Part shown: piece by piece, positions 53,191-61,831 of the stretch
Numbering within the stretch: the first letter of the stretch is position 1
Layout of the letters: every line of letters begins with the position of its first letter
From: Longimicrobiales bacterium
Lineage (GTDB): Bacteria > Gemmatimonadota > Gemmatimonadetes > Longimicrobiales > RSA9
NCBI GenBank assembly: GCA_035764935.1
Contig: DASTYK010000021.1
Coordinates: forward strand, 1 to 62,940
DNA length: 62,940 bases
Direction of reading: 5' to 3'
Program-made: the position numbers and the translations under genes
Notes under the pieces: generated by a model
What the model was told of the DNA's origin: nothing
Database searches by the model: none
What the model saw: the letters and a program-made list of their open reading frames with translations, nothing else

Positions 53191-54025
53191 GTGCTTCTCC
53201 GGGGTGTGCTTCTTCGGCGCTGAGGAGTCGATCGAGTACGCGCTCGCGCGCCGCCAGCGCCGGCGCATGCGTCGCCTGGTGCCGCACCGCGACGAGCTCC
53301 GCCGCGATGCTGACGGCAATCTCCGCCGGCGTCTCGGCGTGGATGTCGAGGCCGATCGGCGCGTGCAGTGACGCGAGCTCCTCGCGCGGGATGCCTGCAT
53401 CGACGAGTGCCTGGAACGCTGCGCGGATGCGGCGGCGACTGCCGATCATCCCGATATAGCGGGGCCGCACCGGCTGCGCCAGCAGCAGCCGCAGGCAGTC
53501 GAAATCCCAGCGGTGGCCGCGCGTCACGAGCGCGACATACGTGCGGTCATCGATCCGGACGCCGGCAAACGGGTCTGCTGCAAAATCGGCGCGCCGTACG
53601 GTGACGTCCGGTGTGAAACGCTCCTCGGTCGCGAACGCCTCGCGGTCGTCCAGCACCAGCACGCGAAAGCCGAGCTCAACGCCGATCAGTGCAAGCGGCA
53701 CGGAGATGTGTCCCGCACCGACCACGATCAGCCGCTCGGGTGCGCGATGCGCCTCGAAGAAGAGCTGCGCATCACCGTTGGCTCCGCCCACCGTCTCGTA
53801 TGCGACACCCCCACGCGCGAGCAGTGCGCGCGCAAGCTCCGTCGCACGCGCATCGATCGATGCGTCGCCGAGAGTGCCGCGGATGCCGCCGTCCGCATCC
53901 AGCAGCAGCCGCTCACCCGGCATGCCCACACCGCCGATGTTGGTCACGACGACGACCGCGGGCCCGCCGTCCAGCGCCCGCGCAATCGCTTCCAGCGCTT
54001 CGGTGATCGGCAGCGGTGCATTCAT
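53183..54025 (-). CDS. XdhC family protein with Rossmann domain
   Basis: The 280-residue protein has a degenerate CoxI-like N-terminus (residues 1-85) and an XdhC Rossmann domain with RLIVVGAGHISVPLALIGVE and YIGMIGSRRRIRAAFQALVD. It is a maturation factor for molybdenum hydroxylases, working in the cytoplasm with the neighbouring MocA. The canonical GTIGGGxxEA signature is missing here and present in the small gene that follows, which suggests shared labour. Starts and stops overlap on both sides. Confidence 0.87.
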   Translation of the reverse strand: MNAPLPITEALEAIARALDGGPAVVVVTNIGGVGMPGERLLLDADGGIRGTLGDASIDARATELARALLARGGVAYETVGGANGDAQLFFEAHRAPERLIVVGAGHISVPLALIGVELGFRVLVLDDREAFATEERFTPDVTVRRADFAADPFAGVRIDDRTYVALVTRGHRWDFDCLRLLLAQPVRPRYIGMIGSRRRIRAAFQALVDAGIPREELASLHAPIGLDIHAETPAEIAVSIAAELVAVRHQATHAPALAARERVLDRLLSAEEAHPGEAHA

Positions 54026-54657
54026 GCGGTTTCGCGGTCGGATGCGCGCGGCTGGCCACCACTGCCACGCAGGCGCTGGTACTCCTCGGGCGTGTCGATG
54101 TCGACCAGGATGCCGGGATCGGTGACGGACACAAGCTCGACGTGATGGCCATGTTGCAGGATGATGCCGCTGAGACCCTCCGGGTGCTGCGTCTCGAGCA
54201 CGGCGTCGTAGAAGGGGCGTCGCAGGATCACGGGATGTCCCCCGATGCCGTTGTACATGGGGAGCACGACCGGCAGCGTGGTGTGCGCCGCGGCCGCCGC
54301 CAGGGACTGCACCGTCGCCGACGAGACGAGCGGGCAGTCAACGGGCAGGACGGCGGCCGCGGTCGAGTCGTCCGGCAGCGCACGCAGGCCGAGTCGTACA
54401 GAATCGATCTGCTCGGAGGCGGGATCCGCATTGCGAACGAGCACGGCGCCAAGCGCCGCAACCGCCTCGTGCAGCTCGGGCAGCTCTGCCGCGACCACGT
54501 ACACCTCGCGGCAGCCGCCCTCGCGCAGCACGCGGACCGTGCGGTCGATGAACCGCTCGCCCTCCACCTCCAGCAGCGCCTTGGGCTGCCCCATCCGGCG
54601 CGCCGCACCCGCGGCGAGGACCAGGCCATCGGGAGCCCCGGCGTTCTGAAGCGTCAT
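54022..54657 (-). CDS. Molybdenum cofactor cytidylyltransferase (MocA-like)
   Basis: The 211-residue nucleotidyltransferase has the N-terminal NTP-binding motif LVLAAGAARRMGQPKALL and the acidic metal site VLPVDCPLVSS. It would attach CMP (or GMP) to molybdopterin for hydroxylases of the CoxL/XDH type, which matches the hydroxylase genes across the divergent promoter region. The start at 54657 has AGGAG upstream. It is the first gene of the four-gene minus-strand operon. Confidence 0.87.
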   Translation of the reverse strand: MTLQNAGAPDGLVLAAGAARRMGQPKALLEVEGERFIDRTVRVLREGGCREVYVVAAELPELHEAVAALGAVLVRNADPASEQIDSVRLGLRALPDDSTAAAVLPVDCPLVSSATVQSLAAAAAHTTLPVVLPMYNGIGGHPVILRRPFYDAVLETQHPEGLSGIILQHGHHVELVSVTDPGILVDIDTPEEYQRLRGSGGQPRASDRETA

Positions 54658-54796
54658 CCTCTCTCCTTCGGCACGACGTCGTGCCATCCATCATCGTAGC
54701 CCGGGAAGCCGGCCCGTTCAACGCCGTGCAACGCCCGCGCCGCAATCCTCGTTGCCCTGCACGAGCGCTCCACGTTACGTTTAGCCGCGGCAGATC

Positions 54797-55303
54797 ATGC
54801 AAGAAATCATCGCCCTCGACATCAACGGCGAACGCCGCGAGGCGGCCGTTCCGACCCACTTCACCCTGCTCGAAGCCCTCCGCTACGTGTTCGGCATGAC
54901 CGGATCGAAGCAGGGTTGTGACAAGGGCGACTGTGGTGCGTGCACCGTACTGCTCGACGGCCAGCCGGTGCTCTCCTGCATCACTCCCGTGTTCGAGGCC
55001 GTGGACCGCAAGGTCCTCACCGTCGAGGGTCTCGCCGAGGCCGGCGGCCTGAACCCGCTCCAGGATGCGTTCGAAGTGACGGGCGGCGCCCAGTGCGGCT
55101 TCTGCACACCGGGCGTGCTCATGAGCGCCTGGGCCCTGCTCCAGCAGAACGACGCCCCTACCCGCCAGGAGATCCGCGACGCCCTCGCCGGCAACCTGTG
55201 CCGGTGCACGGGCTATACGAAGATCTATGAGGCGGTGGAGATGGCGGGGCAGCGGATGAGGGAGGGTGGGCCGTCGGGGCCGTTGGGGCCGTCGGGGCCG
55301 TAG
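54797..55303 (+). CDS. Molybdenum hydroxylase 2Fe-2S subunit (CoxS/XdhC-small type)
   Basis: The 168-residue protein carries two [2Fe-2S] clusters. The plant-ferredoxin type has Cys41, 46, 49 and 61 (GCDKGDCGACT, LSC), and the helical type has Cys100, 103, 135 and 137 (CGFC, CRC). It passes electrons from the molybdenum centre. The last 12 residues, GGPSGPLGPSGP, are low-complexity and come from a GGGCCGT-like DNA repeat that continues after the stop. It begins 139 bp from the divergent mocA-like gene. Confidence 0.9.
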   Translation: MQEIIALDINGERREAAVPTHFTLLEALRYVFGMTGSKQGCDKGDCGACTVLLDGQPVLSCITPVFEAVDRKVLTVEGLAEAGGLNPLQDAFEVTGGAQCGFCTPGVLMSAWALLQQNDAPTRQEIRDALAGNLCRCTGYTKIYEAVEMAGQRMREGGPSGPLGPSGP

Positions 55304-55330
55304 GGGCCGTCCAGGGCCGTCTGGGCCGTC
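55261..55330 (+). repeat. GGGCCGT-type low-complexity repeat at a gene end
   Basis: Imperfect copies of GGGCCGT with short spacers, about eight in 70 bp, run from the last codons of the 2Fe-2S gene into the non-coding sequence. The repeat supplies the Gly-Pro-Ser tail of the protein. Confidence 0.75.
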
Positions 55331-55430
55331 AGGGAGCGCGGCCCTGAAGGAAAATGCTCGTTTTTTCACCAATTCGTGATCCATCGTAGGGCACGATTGC
55401 CCGAATCAAACCATATCGCGGAGGACATGT

Positions 55431-56636
55431 ATGCGGCGCGTGGTCATTGCGGCCGTGCTTGGGTTCCTGCTGGTGATGCCGGCAGATGCGAGTGCGCAGC
55501 TGGGTGGGCTGGGACGACGGCTGAAGCAGAAGGCGCAGGAGAAGGTGGAGGACCGGATCGAGCAGCGGGCGGACCAGGCGATGGAGCGGGCGCTGAACTC
55601 GGTGGAGTGTGCGGCGACGGACCAGGCGTGCATCGATGCGGCGGCGGCGGAGGGGAAGCAGCCGGTGGATCCGGAGGGGAACCGTCTGTCGACGGGCAAG
55701 CCGGGGCAGGGTGCGTGGACGAACTACGATTTCAAGCCGGGCGAGCGGATCCTGTACGCGGATGATTTCCGCGGTGACAACGTCGGCGACTTTCCGCGCC
55801 GGCTGGAGTTCAACGGCGGGCAGGTCGAGATCGTGGAGTGGAACAACGGTCGCTGGCTGAGCAGTGGCAACGACGGCAAGTTCTTCATCAACCTGCCGGA
55901 GCCGCTGCCGGAGCGGTTCACGATGGAGTTCGACCTGGCGGGTGGCGGCAACGGCATGACGCTGGTATTCGACGGCAACGACTACTACAACTCGACGGCG
56001 AACATCGACATCAACGCGCACAGCGGCTACCTGAAGGCGGACCCGATCCGGGCGGAGGGTACGCTGGGCGTGGACACCAACGAGCAGCCGGTCCACATCG
56101 CGATCCAGGTGGACGGCCAGCACGTGAAGATGTACGCGGACGAGAAGCGCGTGTTCAACGCGCCCAACGTGAACATCGGCCGTGGCAGCCGCATCCACGT
56201 CAACCTGAACGGCTGGAGCGACGAGAGCCCGCGCATGATCGCGAACCTGCGGATCGCGGCGGGTGGTCGTGAGCTGTATGACGCGCTGTCGGCGGAGGGC
56301 CGGGTGGCGACGCAGGGCATCCTGTTCGACACCGGCTCGGACCGGATCCGTCCCGAGTCGACGCCCACGCTGAAGGAGATCGGCGAGATGCTGAAGGCGC
56401 ACGCGGATCTCACGCTGCTGATCGAGGGGCACACCGACAACGTCGGCAGTGCGGATGCGAACCAGTCGCTGAGCGAGAAGCGGGCGGCGGCGGTGCGGCA
56501 GTACCTGATCGACAGCCACGGCATCGATGCTGCGCGGCTGACGTCGCAGGGATTCGGCGCGAGCAGGCCGGCGGCGTCCAACGACACGGTCGAGGGTCGT
56601 CAGCAGAACCGTCGCGTGGAGCTGGTCAAGCAGTAG
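55431..56636 (+). CDS. OmpA-family outer-membrane protein
   Basis: The 401-residue protein has a signal peptide ending ADASAQ, a short basic helix, and a beta-sandwich middle (about residues 100-275; lectin/glycosidase-like fold judging by FTMEFDLAGGGNGMTLVF). The C-terminal OmpA peptidoglycan-binding domain has GILFDTGSDRIRPES, IEGHTDNVGSADANQSLSEK and GFGASRPAASNDTVEGR. It links outer membrane and cell wall. It lies between the two hydroxylase genes, 16 bp before the large subunit gene, which is unusual. Confidence 0.88.
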   Translation: MRRVVIAAVLGFLLVMPADASAQLGGLGRRLKQKAQEKVEDRIEQRADQAMERALNSVECAATDQACIDAAAAEGKQPVDPEGNRLSTGKPGQGAWTNYDFKPGERILYADDFRGDNVGDFPRRLEFNGGQVEIVEWNNGRWLSSGNDGKFFINLPEPLPERFTMEFDLAGGGNGMTLVFDGNDYYNSTANIDINAHSGYLKADPIRAEGTLGVDTNEQPVHIAIQVDGQHVKMYADEKRVFNAPNVNIGRGSRIHVNLNGWSDESPRMIANLRIAAGGRELYDALSAEGRVATQGILFDTGSDRIRPESTPTLKEIGEMLKAHADLTLLIEGHTDNVGSADANQSLSEKRAAAVRQYLIDSHGIDAARLTSQGFGASRPAASNDTVEGRQQNRRVELVKQ

Positions 56637-56652
56637 GAGCAGGAGGAGGTCC

Positions 56653-59217
56653 ATGAGGCCGGAGGATCTTCGCGGGCGGCAGGCGTCGAGCGCACTGACT
56701 GATGAGCAAGTGCGCGCGCTGCTGGAGTCACGGCGCGCTGCAGGCGACGTCGAGCGTGGCGCGTCCGTGGCGTCGCCGCAGGGTGGCGGCGTCATCGGTG
56801 CGCGCATGCGCAAGGTCGATGGCGCGGGCAAGGTGACGGGCACGACCGTCTACACGGACGACATCGTGCTGCCCGGCATGCTGCACGCGAAGATCCTCCG
56901 CTCCCCCCATCCGCACGCGCGCATCGTCTCGATCGACACCACTGCTGCCGAAGCGCTGCCCGGCGTGCATGCGGTGGTGACCGGTGCCGAGATGCCGACG
57001 CCGTACGGCATCATCCCGTGGACGCGCGACGAGACGGCGCTGTGCGTGGATCGCGTGCGCTACATCGGCGACGGCGTCGCGGCGGTCGCGGCAGTCAACG
57101 AGGAGACGGCGAACGCGGCGCTGCGGAAGATCCGCGTCGAGTACGAGCTGCTGGAGCCGGTGCTCGAGCCCGAGGACGCGCTGAAGCCGGGTGCGCCGCA
57201 GATCCACGAGGCGTCAAAACCCGGCCGCAACGGCAACATCACCAAGATGGTGAAGCTCGAGTTCGGCGCGGTGGACGACGCGCTCGCCTCGAGCGACGTC
57301 GTGATCGAGGGTGACTACTTCTTCGAGGGCACGACGCACACGCCGATCGAGCCGCACTGCGCGGTCGGCTGGTACGACGCCACCGGCAAGTTGACCGTGT
57401 GGAGCGCGACGCAGGTGCCGCACTACCTGCAGCGCGAGCTGGCGCGCGTGCTGGAGCTGGACGTCGCGCGCATCCGCGTGGTGCAGCCCGCGGTGGGGGG
57501 CGCGTTCGGCGGCAAGAGCGAGCCGTTCGACCTCGAGTTCGTCGTCGCGAAGCTGAGCATGAAGACCGGCCGTCCGGTCAAGCTGCTGTACACGCGCGAG
57601 GAAGTGTTCTACGCGCACCGGGGCCGCCACCCGATGAAGATGCGCTACCGCGTCGGCGCTTCGCAGGACGGCAGGATCGAGGCGGTGGACGGCAGGCTGC
57701 TGCTGGACGGCGGCGCGTACGCGTCGTTCGGCCTGGTGACCGCGTACTACGCGGGCCAGCTCCTGACCGCGCCATACCGGTTCGGCACGTACCGCTTCGA
57801 CGCAACGCGCGTCTACACCAACAAGCCAGCCTGCGGCCCCAAGCGCGGGCATGGCAGTGTTCAGCCGCGCTTCGCGTTCGAGGTGCAGCTCGACAAGGTC
57901 GCGGAAGCGATCGGCCTGGACCCGATCGAGCTGCGCAGGCGCAACTTCATCGGCGAGCACACGCGCACGATCAACGAGCTGCGCGTCACGTCCAACGGCT
58001 TCCTGCAGTGCCTGGAAGCGGTGGAGCGTGCGAGCGACTGGCGGGCCAAGCATCGCCGCATGCCGTACGGTCGCGGCGTCGGCGTCGCGGGCTCGTGCTA
58101 CATCAGCGGCACCAACTACCCGATCTACCCGAACGACATGCCGCAGGCGGCCGTGCAGATGCAGGTCGAGCGCTCCGGTCGTGTCACCGTGTTGACCGGT
58201 GCCAGTGAGATCGGCCAGGGCAGCAACTCCATGGTCGCATACATCGCGGCGGAGGAGCTGGGTGTGCCGCTGGAGTACGTGCGTGTCTACGCAACGGATA
58301 GCGACCTCACTCCCGTCGATCTCGGCGCCTACAGCTCGCGCGAAACGTTCATGGTCGGCAATGCTGCACTGCAGGCGGCGCAGCGGCTGCGCGCACTGGT
58401 CGTCGACGCCGTTGCCACCGCGTGGGAGATCGATCCGCGGCGCGTACTCCTCGCCGGCGGCTGGGCGCTGGACACCGGCAGTGAATGGAGTGCGTCGTCA
58501 GATGGCGATGTACGCGCAGCTGCGAACGCATCGAACGGTGGTGGTGGCGCCAGCGCTGACGGAGTGCGTCGCATGCCGATCTCCGAGGCGTTCAACCTGG
58601 CCGAGGCGAGGCACGGCACGCTTGCGAGCGTCGGTCATTACAACACGCCCAAGGACGTGCACGGCAGCTACCGCGGCGGCACGATCGGCGCTTCACCCGC
58701 GTACTCGTTCACGGCGCACGTGGCCGAGGTCGAGGTCGATCCCGAGACCGGCTTCGTGAACGTGCAACGCATCTGGATCGCGCACGACTGCGGCCGAGCG
58801 CTCAACCCCGTGCTGGTCGAAGGGCAGATCGAGGGCTCGGCGTACATGGGCTTCGCGGAAGCGCTCATGGAGCAGCAGATCTTCAAGGACGCGGAACACG
58901 GTCGTGCCGGTCTGCACAATGCGCCGTCGCTGCTCGACTACCGCATCCCGACCTCGCTCGACACGCCGGAGCTGACCGCGCTGATCGTGGAGTCGCTCGA
59001 TCCCGAGGGTCCGTACGGCGCCAAGGAGGCAGGCGAGGGGCCATTGCACCCGAGCATCCCGGCGATCGCGAATGCGATCTACGACGCGGTCGGCGTCCGG
59101 ATGGACACCATGCCGTTCTCGCCGCCGCGGGTGTGGCGTGCGCTCAACACGAGTAGCGCGCGTGATACCTGGCAGCGCGCCCGCAGCACACCGGCACTGG
59201 CGAGAGCGGCGACTTAG
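56653..59217 (+). CDS. Molybdenum hydroxylase large subunit (CoxL/XdhB, HcrA-like)
   Basis: The 854-residue protein binds molybdopterin cytosine dinucleotide and hydroxylates a heterocycle or aryl-CoA. It starts with a 45-residue head, then GARMRKVDGAGKVTGTTVYT, typical of the 4-hydroxybenzoyl-CoA reductase/xanthine dehydrogenase family. Cofactor motifs are AVGGAFGGKSEPFDLE and GASEIGQGSNSMVAYIA. The catalytic Glu lies in the C-terminal segment GPYGAKEAGEGPLHPSI. The CO-dehydrogenase active-site Cys loop is not seen. The ribosome site is GGAGGAGG. No FAD subunit gene follows. Confidence 0.9.
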   Translation: MRPEDLRGRQASSALTDEQVRALLESRRAAGDVERGASVASPQGGGVIGARMRKVDGAGKVTGTTVYTDDIVLPGMLHAKILRSPHPHARIVSIDTTAAEALPGVHAVVTGAEMPTPYGIIPWTRDETALCVDRVRYIGDGVAAVAAVNEETANAALRKIRVEYELLEPVLEPEDALKPGAPQIHEASKPGRNGNITKMVKLEFGAVDDALASSDVVIEGDYFFEGTTHTPIEPHCAVGWYDATGKLTVWSATQVPHYLQRELARVLELDVARIRVVQPAVGGAFGGKSEPFDLEFVVAKLSMKTGRPVKLLYTREEVFYAHRGRHPMKMRYRVGASQDGRIEAVDGRLLLDGGAYASFGLVTAYYAGQLLTAPYRFGTYRFDATRVYTNKPACGPKRGHGSVQPRFAFEVQLDKVAEAIGLDPIELRRRNFIGEHTRTINELRVTSNGFLQCLEAVERASDWRAKHRRMPYGRGVGVAGSCYISGTNYPIYPNDMPQAAVQMQVERSGRVTVLTGASEIGQGSNSMVAYIAAEELGVPLEYVRVYATDSDLTPVDLGAYSSRETFMVGNAALQAAQRLRALVVDAVATAWEIDPRRVLLAGGWALDTGSEWSASSDGDVRAAANASNGGGGASADGVRRMPISEAFNLAEARHGTLASVGHYNTPKDVHGSYRGGTIGASPAYSFTAHVAEVEVDPETGFVNVQRIWIAHDCGRALNPVLVEGQIEGSAYMGFAEALMEQQIFKDAEHGRAGLHNAPSLLDYRIPTSLDTPELTALIVESLDPEGPYGAKEAGEGPLHPSIPAIANAIYDAVGVRMDTMPFSPPRVWRALNTSSARDTWQRARSTPALARAAT

Positions 59218-59495
59218 GATTCGGCTGCGACCGATTCCCGGCGCAACGGGCCGATCCGGTGGCCGCATGCGGCTTCGGGAACATTGACCTCATTCGTCCG
59301 CCGGTGACAGCTTCGACCGGTGCGGCGTCCCTGCCGTAAGTCATTTCCCCACACGACACAGCATCCCAGCAGCGAATCAGCCGGGCGATCGACTCACCGG
59401 CGAATGCGTGTCGTCCCGTCAGAACTGCTGCACGGCATCCCCTTCAGACCGCCAGTCAGCGCAGTGCCCCTCTCCCACCTCGACAGGAGGCGGCC

Positions 59496-61088
59496 ATGAT
59501 CATCACTGCACTGGGCCATGCCGGACTCGACGTGCGGACGTCGAATGCCAGGGTCCTGATCGACCCGTGGCTCTCGCCCGAGGGTGCGTTCCAGGCGGCG
59601 TGGTTTCAGTACCCGGACAATTCGCACCTGCTGACGGATTCGCTGTTGCGACCCACGGCGATCGTGATCTCGCACGAGCATCTCGACCATGTCGATCCCT
59701 GGTTCCTTTCACATGTGCCGCGCGACATCCCCGCGATCATTCCGCGTTACCCTGCGCCGGCGCTCCGTCAGAAGATCGAGCTCGGCGGCAGGCGTCCCAT
59801 CGTTGAGGTCGAGCAGTGGCAGCTCGTGGAGATTGCGCCCGGCATGAGTGTGTTCTTCGTTTCCGAGCCGCCCATGAACCACGACTCGGCGATCATGATC
59901 CAGGGAGACGACGCCGTTCTGCTCGACATGAACGACGCGCGGCTGTTTCCCGTCCAGCTGCGTGAGATCCGGCAGAAGCTCGGTGGGCACATCGACGCGT
60001 TTGCCTTCCAGGGTGCCGGTGCGTCGTGGTACCCCATGTGTTACGCGTATCCGGCAGGGAAGCGTGCGGAGCTGTCGAAGCGGAAGCGCCTGGCAAAGCT
60101 CGCATACTGCAGGAAGTGCATCCAGATCGTGGAGCCGACCGTCGCGCTTCCCTTTGCAGGGCCGCCTGCCTTCCTGGATCCCGAGCTGTTCCAGTTCAAC
60201 AGCGAGATGGACGACGGCATCTTTCCGGATCAGCAGCAGGTCGCGGACTGGCTGCGCGGCAAGGGGGTAGAGCAGTCGCTCGTTCTGCTTCCCGGAGATG
60301 CGTGGGACACGCGCATGCGTGAGAAGCGAGGCGATCCGCACTGGCGCGGATTCTCGTTTGACAGTCGCGGGGACTACCTGGCCGAGTACCGGTCCCGTCG
60401 CGCGACGCAGATCGACACCGTGAGGAAGCGGCATCCGCATCCGACGACGTCGCTGCGACCCGCCTTTGTTCGTTACTTCACCGACCTCCTCGACATGAGT
60501 CCCTACTTCAACGCACGCATCGCAATGCGCGTGGGATTCGAGGTTACCGGTCCCGGCGGCGGAACATGGCATGTCGACTTCCGCCCCGGACGGGAAGGAG
60601 TCGGTGATGGCATCGAGGAGTGCGGCTACATCTACCGCTTCGAGTCGCGCTGGCTGCCGCCCCTGCTGAACGGCACGGTTCCGTGGGAGGACTTCTTCCT
60701 GTCGCTGCGCTTCTCCGCGCGGCGTGATCCCGACCGGTACAACGACCACCTGCTGGGCCTGCTGAAGTTCGCCGAGCCCGCCGCCCTGGCGGAGGTGGAG
60801 GCGTTCGAGACGGCCGCGCGCGGTGACGAGCGGATCACGGTGCATTCCGAGGGGCAGGTGTACTCCGTTTCGCGCTACTGCCCGCACGCCGGCAATGACC
60901 TCCTGCACACGGGCGAAGTCCTGCCCGGCGGGATCCTCCGTTGCCTGGCCCATCACTACGAGTTCGACCTGGAGACCGGACGCTGTATCAGTGGCAACTG
61001 TGAGCCGCTCCAGACGAGTCGGGTCACAGGTGCGCTGGAGGGCGCAGACCGCCAGGAGGCAGAGCCCGAGGCGGATATGGCGAGTTGA
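59496..61088 (+). CDS. Metallo-beta-lactamase fold/Rieske fusion protein
   Basis: The 530-residue protein starts with an UlaG-type MBL-fold domain with SHEHLDHVD (His60, His62, Asp64, His65), the metal-binding core, and LIDPWLSP. A middle part of about 200 residues is unlike known domains. At the C-terminus is a Rieske [2Fe-2S] domain with Cys462-x-His464 (CPHAG) and Cys483-x-x-His486 (CLAHH). The vertebrate enzyme CMAH has a related pair of domains in the opposite order. A sialic-acid link is speculative. AGGAGG precedes the ATG. No signal peptide, so cytoplasmic. Confidence 0.83.
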   Translation: MIITALGHAGLDVRTSNARVLIDPWLSPEGAFQAAWFQYPDNSHLLTDSLLRPTAIVISHEHLDHVDPWFLSHVPRDIPAIIPRYPAPALRQKIELGGRRPIVEVEQWQLVEIAPGMSVFFVSEPPMNHDSAIMIQGDDAVLLDMNDARLFPVQLREIRQKLGGHIDAFAFQGAGASWYPMCYAYPAGKRAELSKRKRLAKLAYCRKCIQIVEPTVALPFAGPPAFLDPELFQFNSEMDDGIFPDQQQVADWLRGKGVEQSLVLLPGDAWDTRMREKRGDPHWRGFSFDSRGDYLAEYRSRRATQIDTVRKRHPHPTTSLRPAFVRYFTDLLDMSPYFNARIAMRVGFEVTGPGGGTWHVDFRPGREGVGDGIEECGYIYRFESRWLPPLLNGTVPWEDFFLSLRFSARRDPDRYNDHLLGLLKFAEPAALAEVEAFETAARGDERITVHSEGQVYSVSRYCPHAGNDLLHTGEVLPGGILRCLAHHYEFDLETGRCISGNCEPLQTSRVTGALEGADRQEAEPEADMAS

Positions 61089-61205
61089 GGATGGAGTTCA
61101 GCCGGGCCCAGGCATCGGGGAAGCCCCCCCGCTCGCGCTGAGCCCGATTCCTGCTGCCTGGCCGCCCACTGCAGTCCGCCGTCCCACTTCCATCAGGAGG
61201 CTCGA

Positions 61206-61613
61206 ATGCGAAGCACCGCGCAAACAGGAGCACTGGTCTTCGGTATCGTATTCCTGCTCGTCGGGATCCTCGGGCTGTTCGTGGATGACGGCATGAGCAT
61301 GAACGCGGACATGGAGACGGCCGGGCGGCTGTTCGGCCTGTTCCCGGTCAACCTGCTCCACAACATCGTGCATCTCGCGTTCGGTGTCTGGGGGCTCGCG
61401 GCGTCGCGCAGTCACGACGCGTCGCGCTCGTACGGCAAGATCGGCGCGGTAGTCTACGGGGCCCTGGTCGTGCTCGCCCTGGTGTCACCCACGATGTTCG
61501 GCCTGGTGCCGATCGGTGGCAACGACATCTGGCTGCACGCGCTGCTGGCGCTCGGGCTGGCGTTCATCGGCTTTGCGGGCAGTGCTGCTCGCGAGCCCTC
61601 ACGCGTAACCTGA
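61206..61613 (+). CDS. DUF4383 membrane protein
   Basis: The 135-residue protein has four membrane helices (about residues 7-27, 45-65, 78-98 and 105-125). The DUF4383 signature is GLFPVNLLHNIVHLAFGVWGL. Function of the family is unknown. AGGAGG stands 5 bp before the ATG. It follows the Rieske fusion gene by 117 bp. Confidence 0.87.
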   Translation: MRSTAQTGALVFGIVFLLVGILGLFVDDGMSMNADMETAGRLFGLFPVNLLHNIVHLAFGVWGLAASRSHDASRSYGKIGAVVYGALVVLALVSPTMFGLVPIGGNDIWLHALLALGLAFIGFAGSAAREPSRVT

Positions 61614-61703
61614 GCCGGCGGCAGCGCAGCCCGGCTGTTCGGGTGAGCGGCCGGTGGCCGAGGCGCCGCCGGCCGCATCCCCATCCAGCCGGGGTCGCCC
61701 CCA

Positions 61704-61738
61704 CGACTACGTAATCCTGCCCGCCCGACTACGTAACC
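61704..61738. promoter_or_regulatory. Two direct repeats CGACTACGTAAYC, 22 bp apart
   Basis: CGACTACGTAATC at 61704-61716 and CGACTACGTAACC at 61726-61738 are near-identical 13-mers with a palindromic TACGTA core. They start 22 bp apart, two turns of DNA. They lie 94-128 bp before the enoyl-reductase-like gene and look like a paired operator. Confidence 0.55.
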
Positions 61739-61831
61739 GACAGCGTTCCGACGCCCGATCTATGCGGCCAGCGTGGTGGCGGACGCTGCGCCCACCACGC
61801 AGGCGTCACCTCACTGACCACCGAAACATCC

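Noticed and set aside
54713-54796. Further hairpin-family unit before the 2Fe-2S gene
   Set aside because: CGTTGC and ACGTTACGTTT are present but the spacing (about 25 bp) and pairing do not match the 36-nt geometry.
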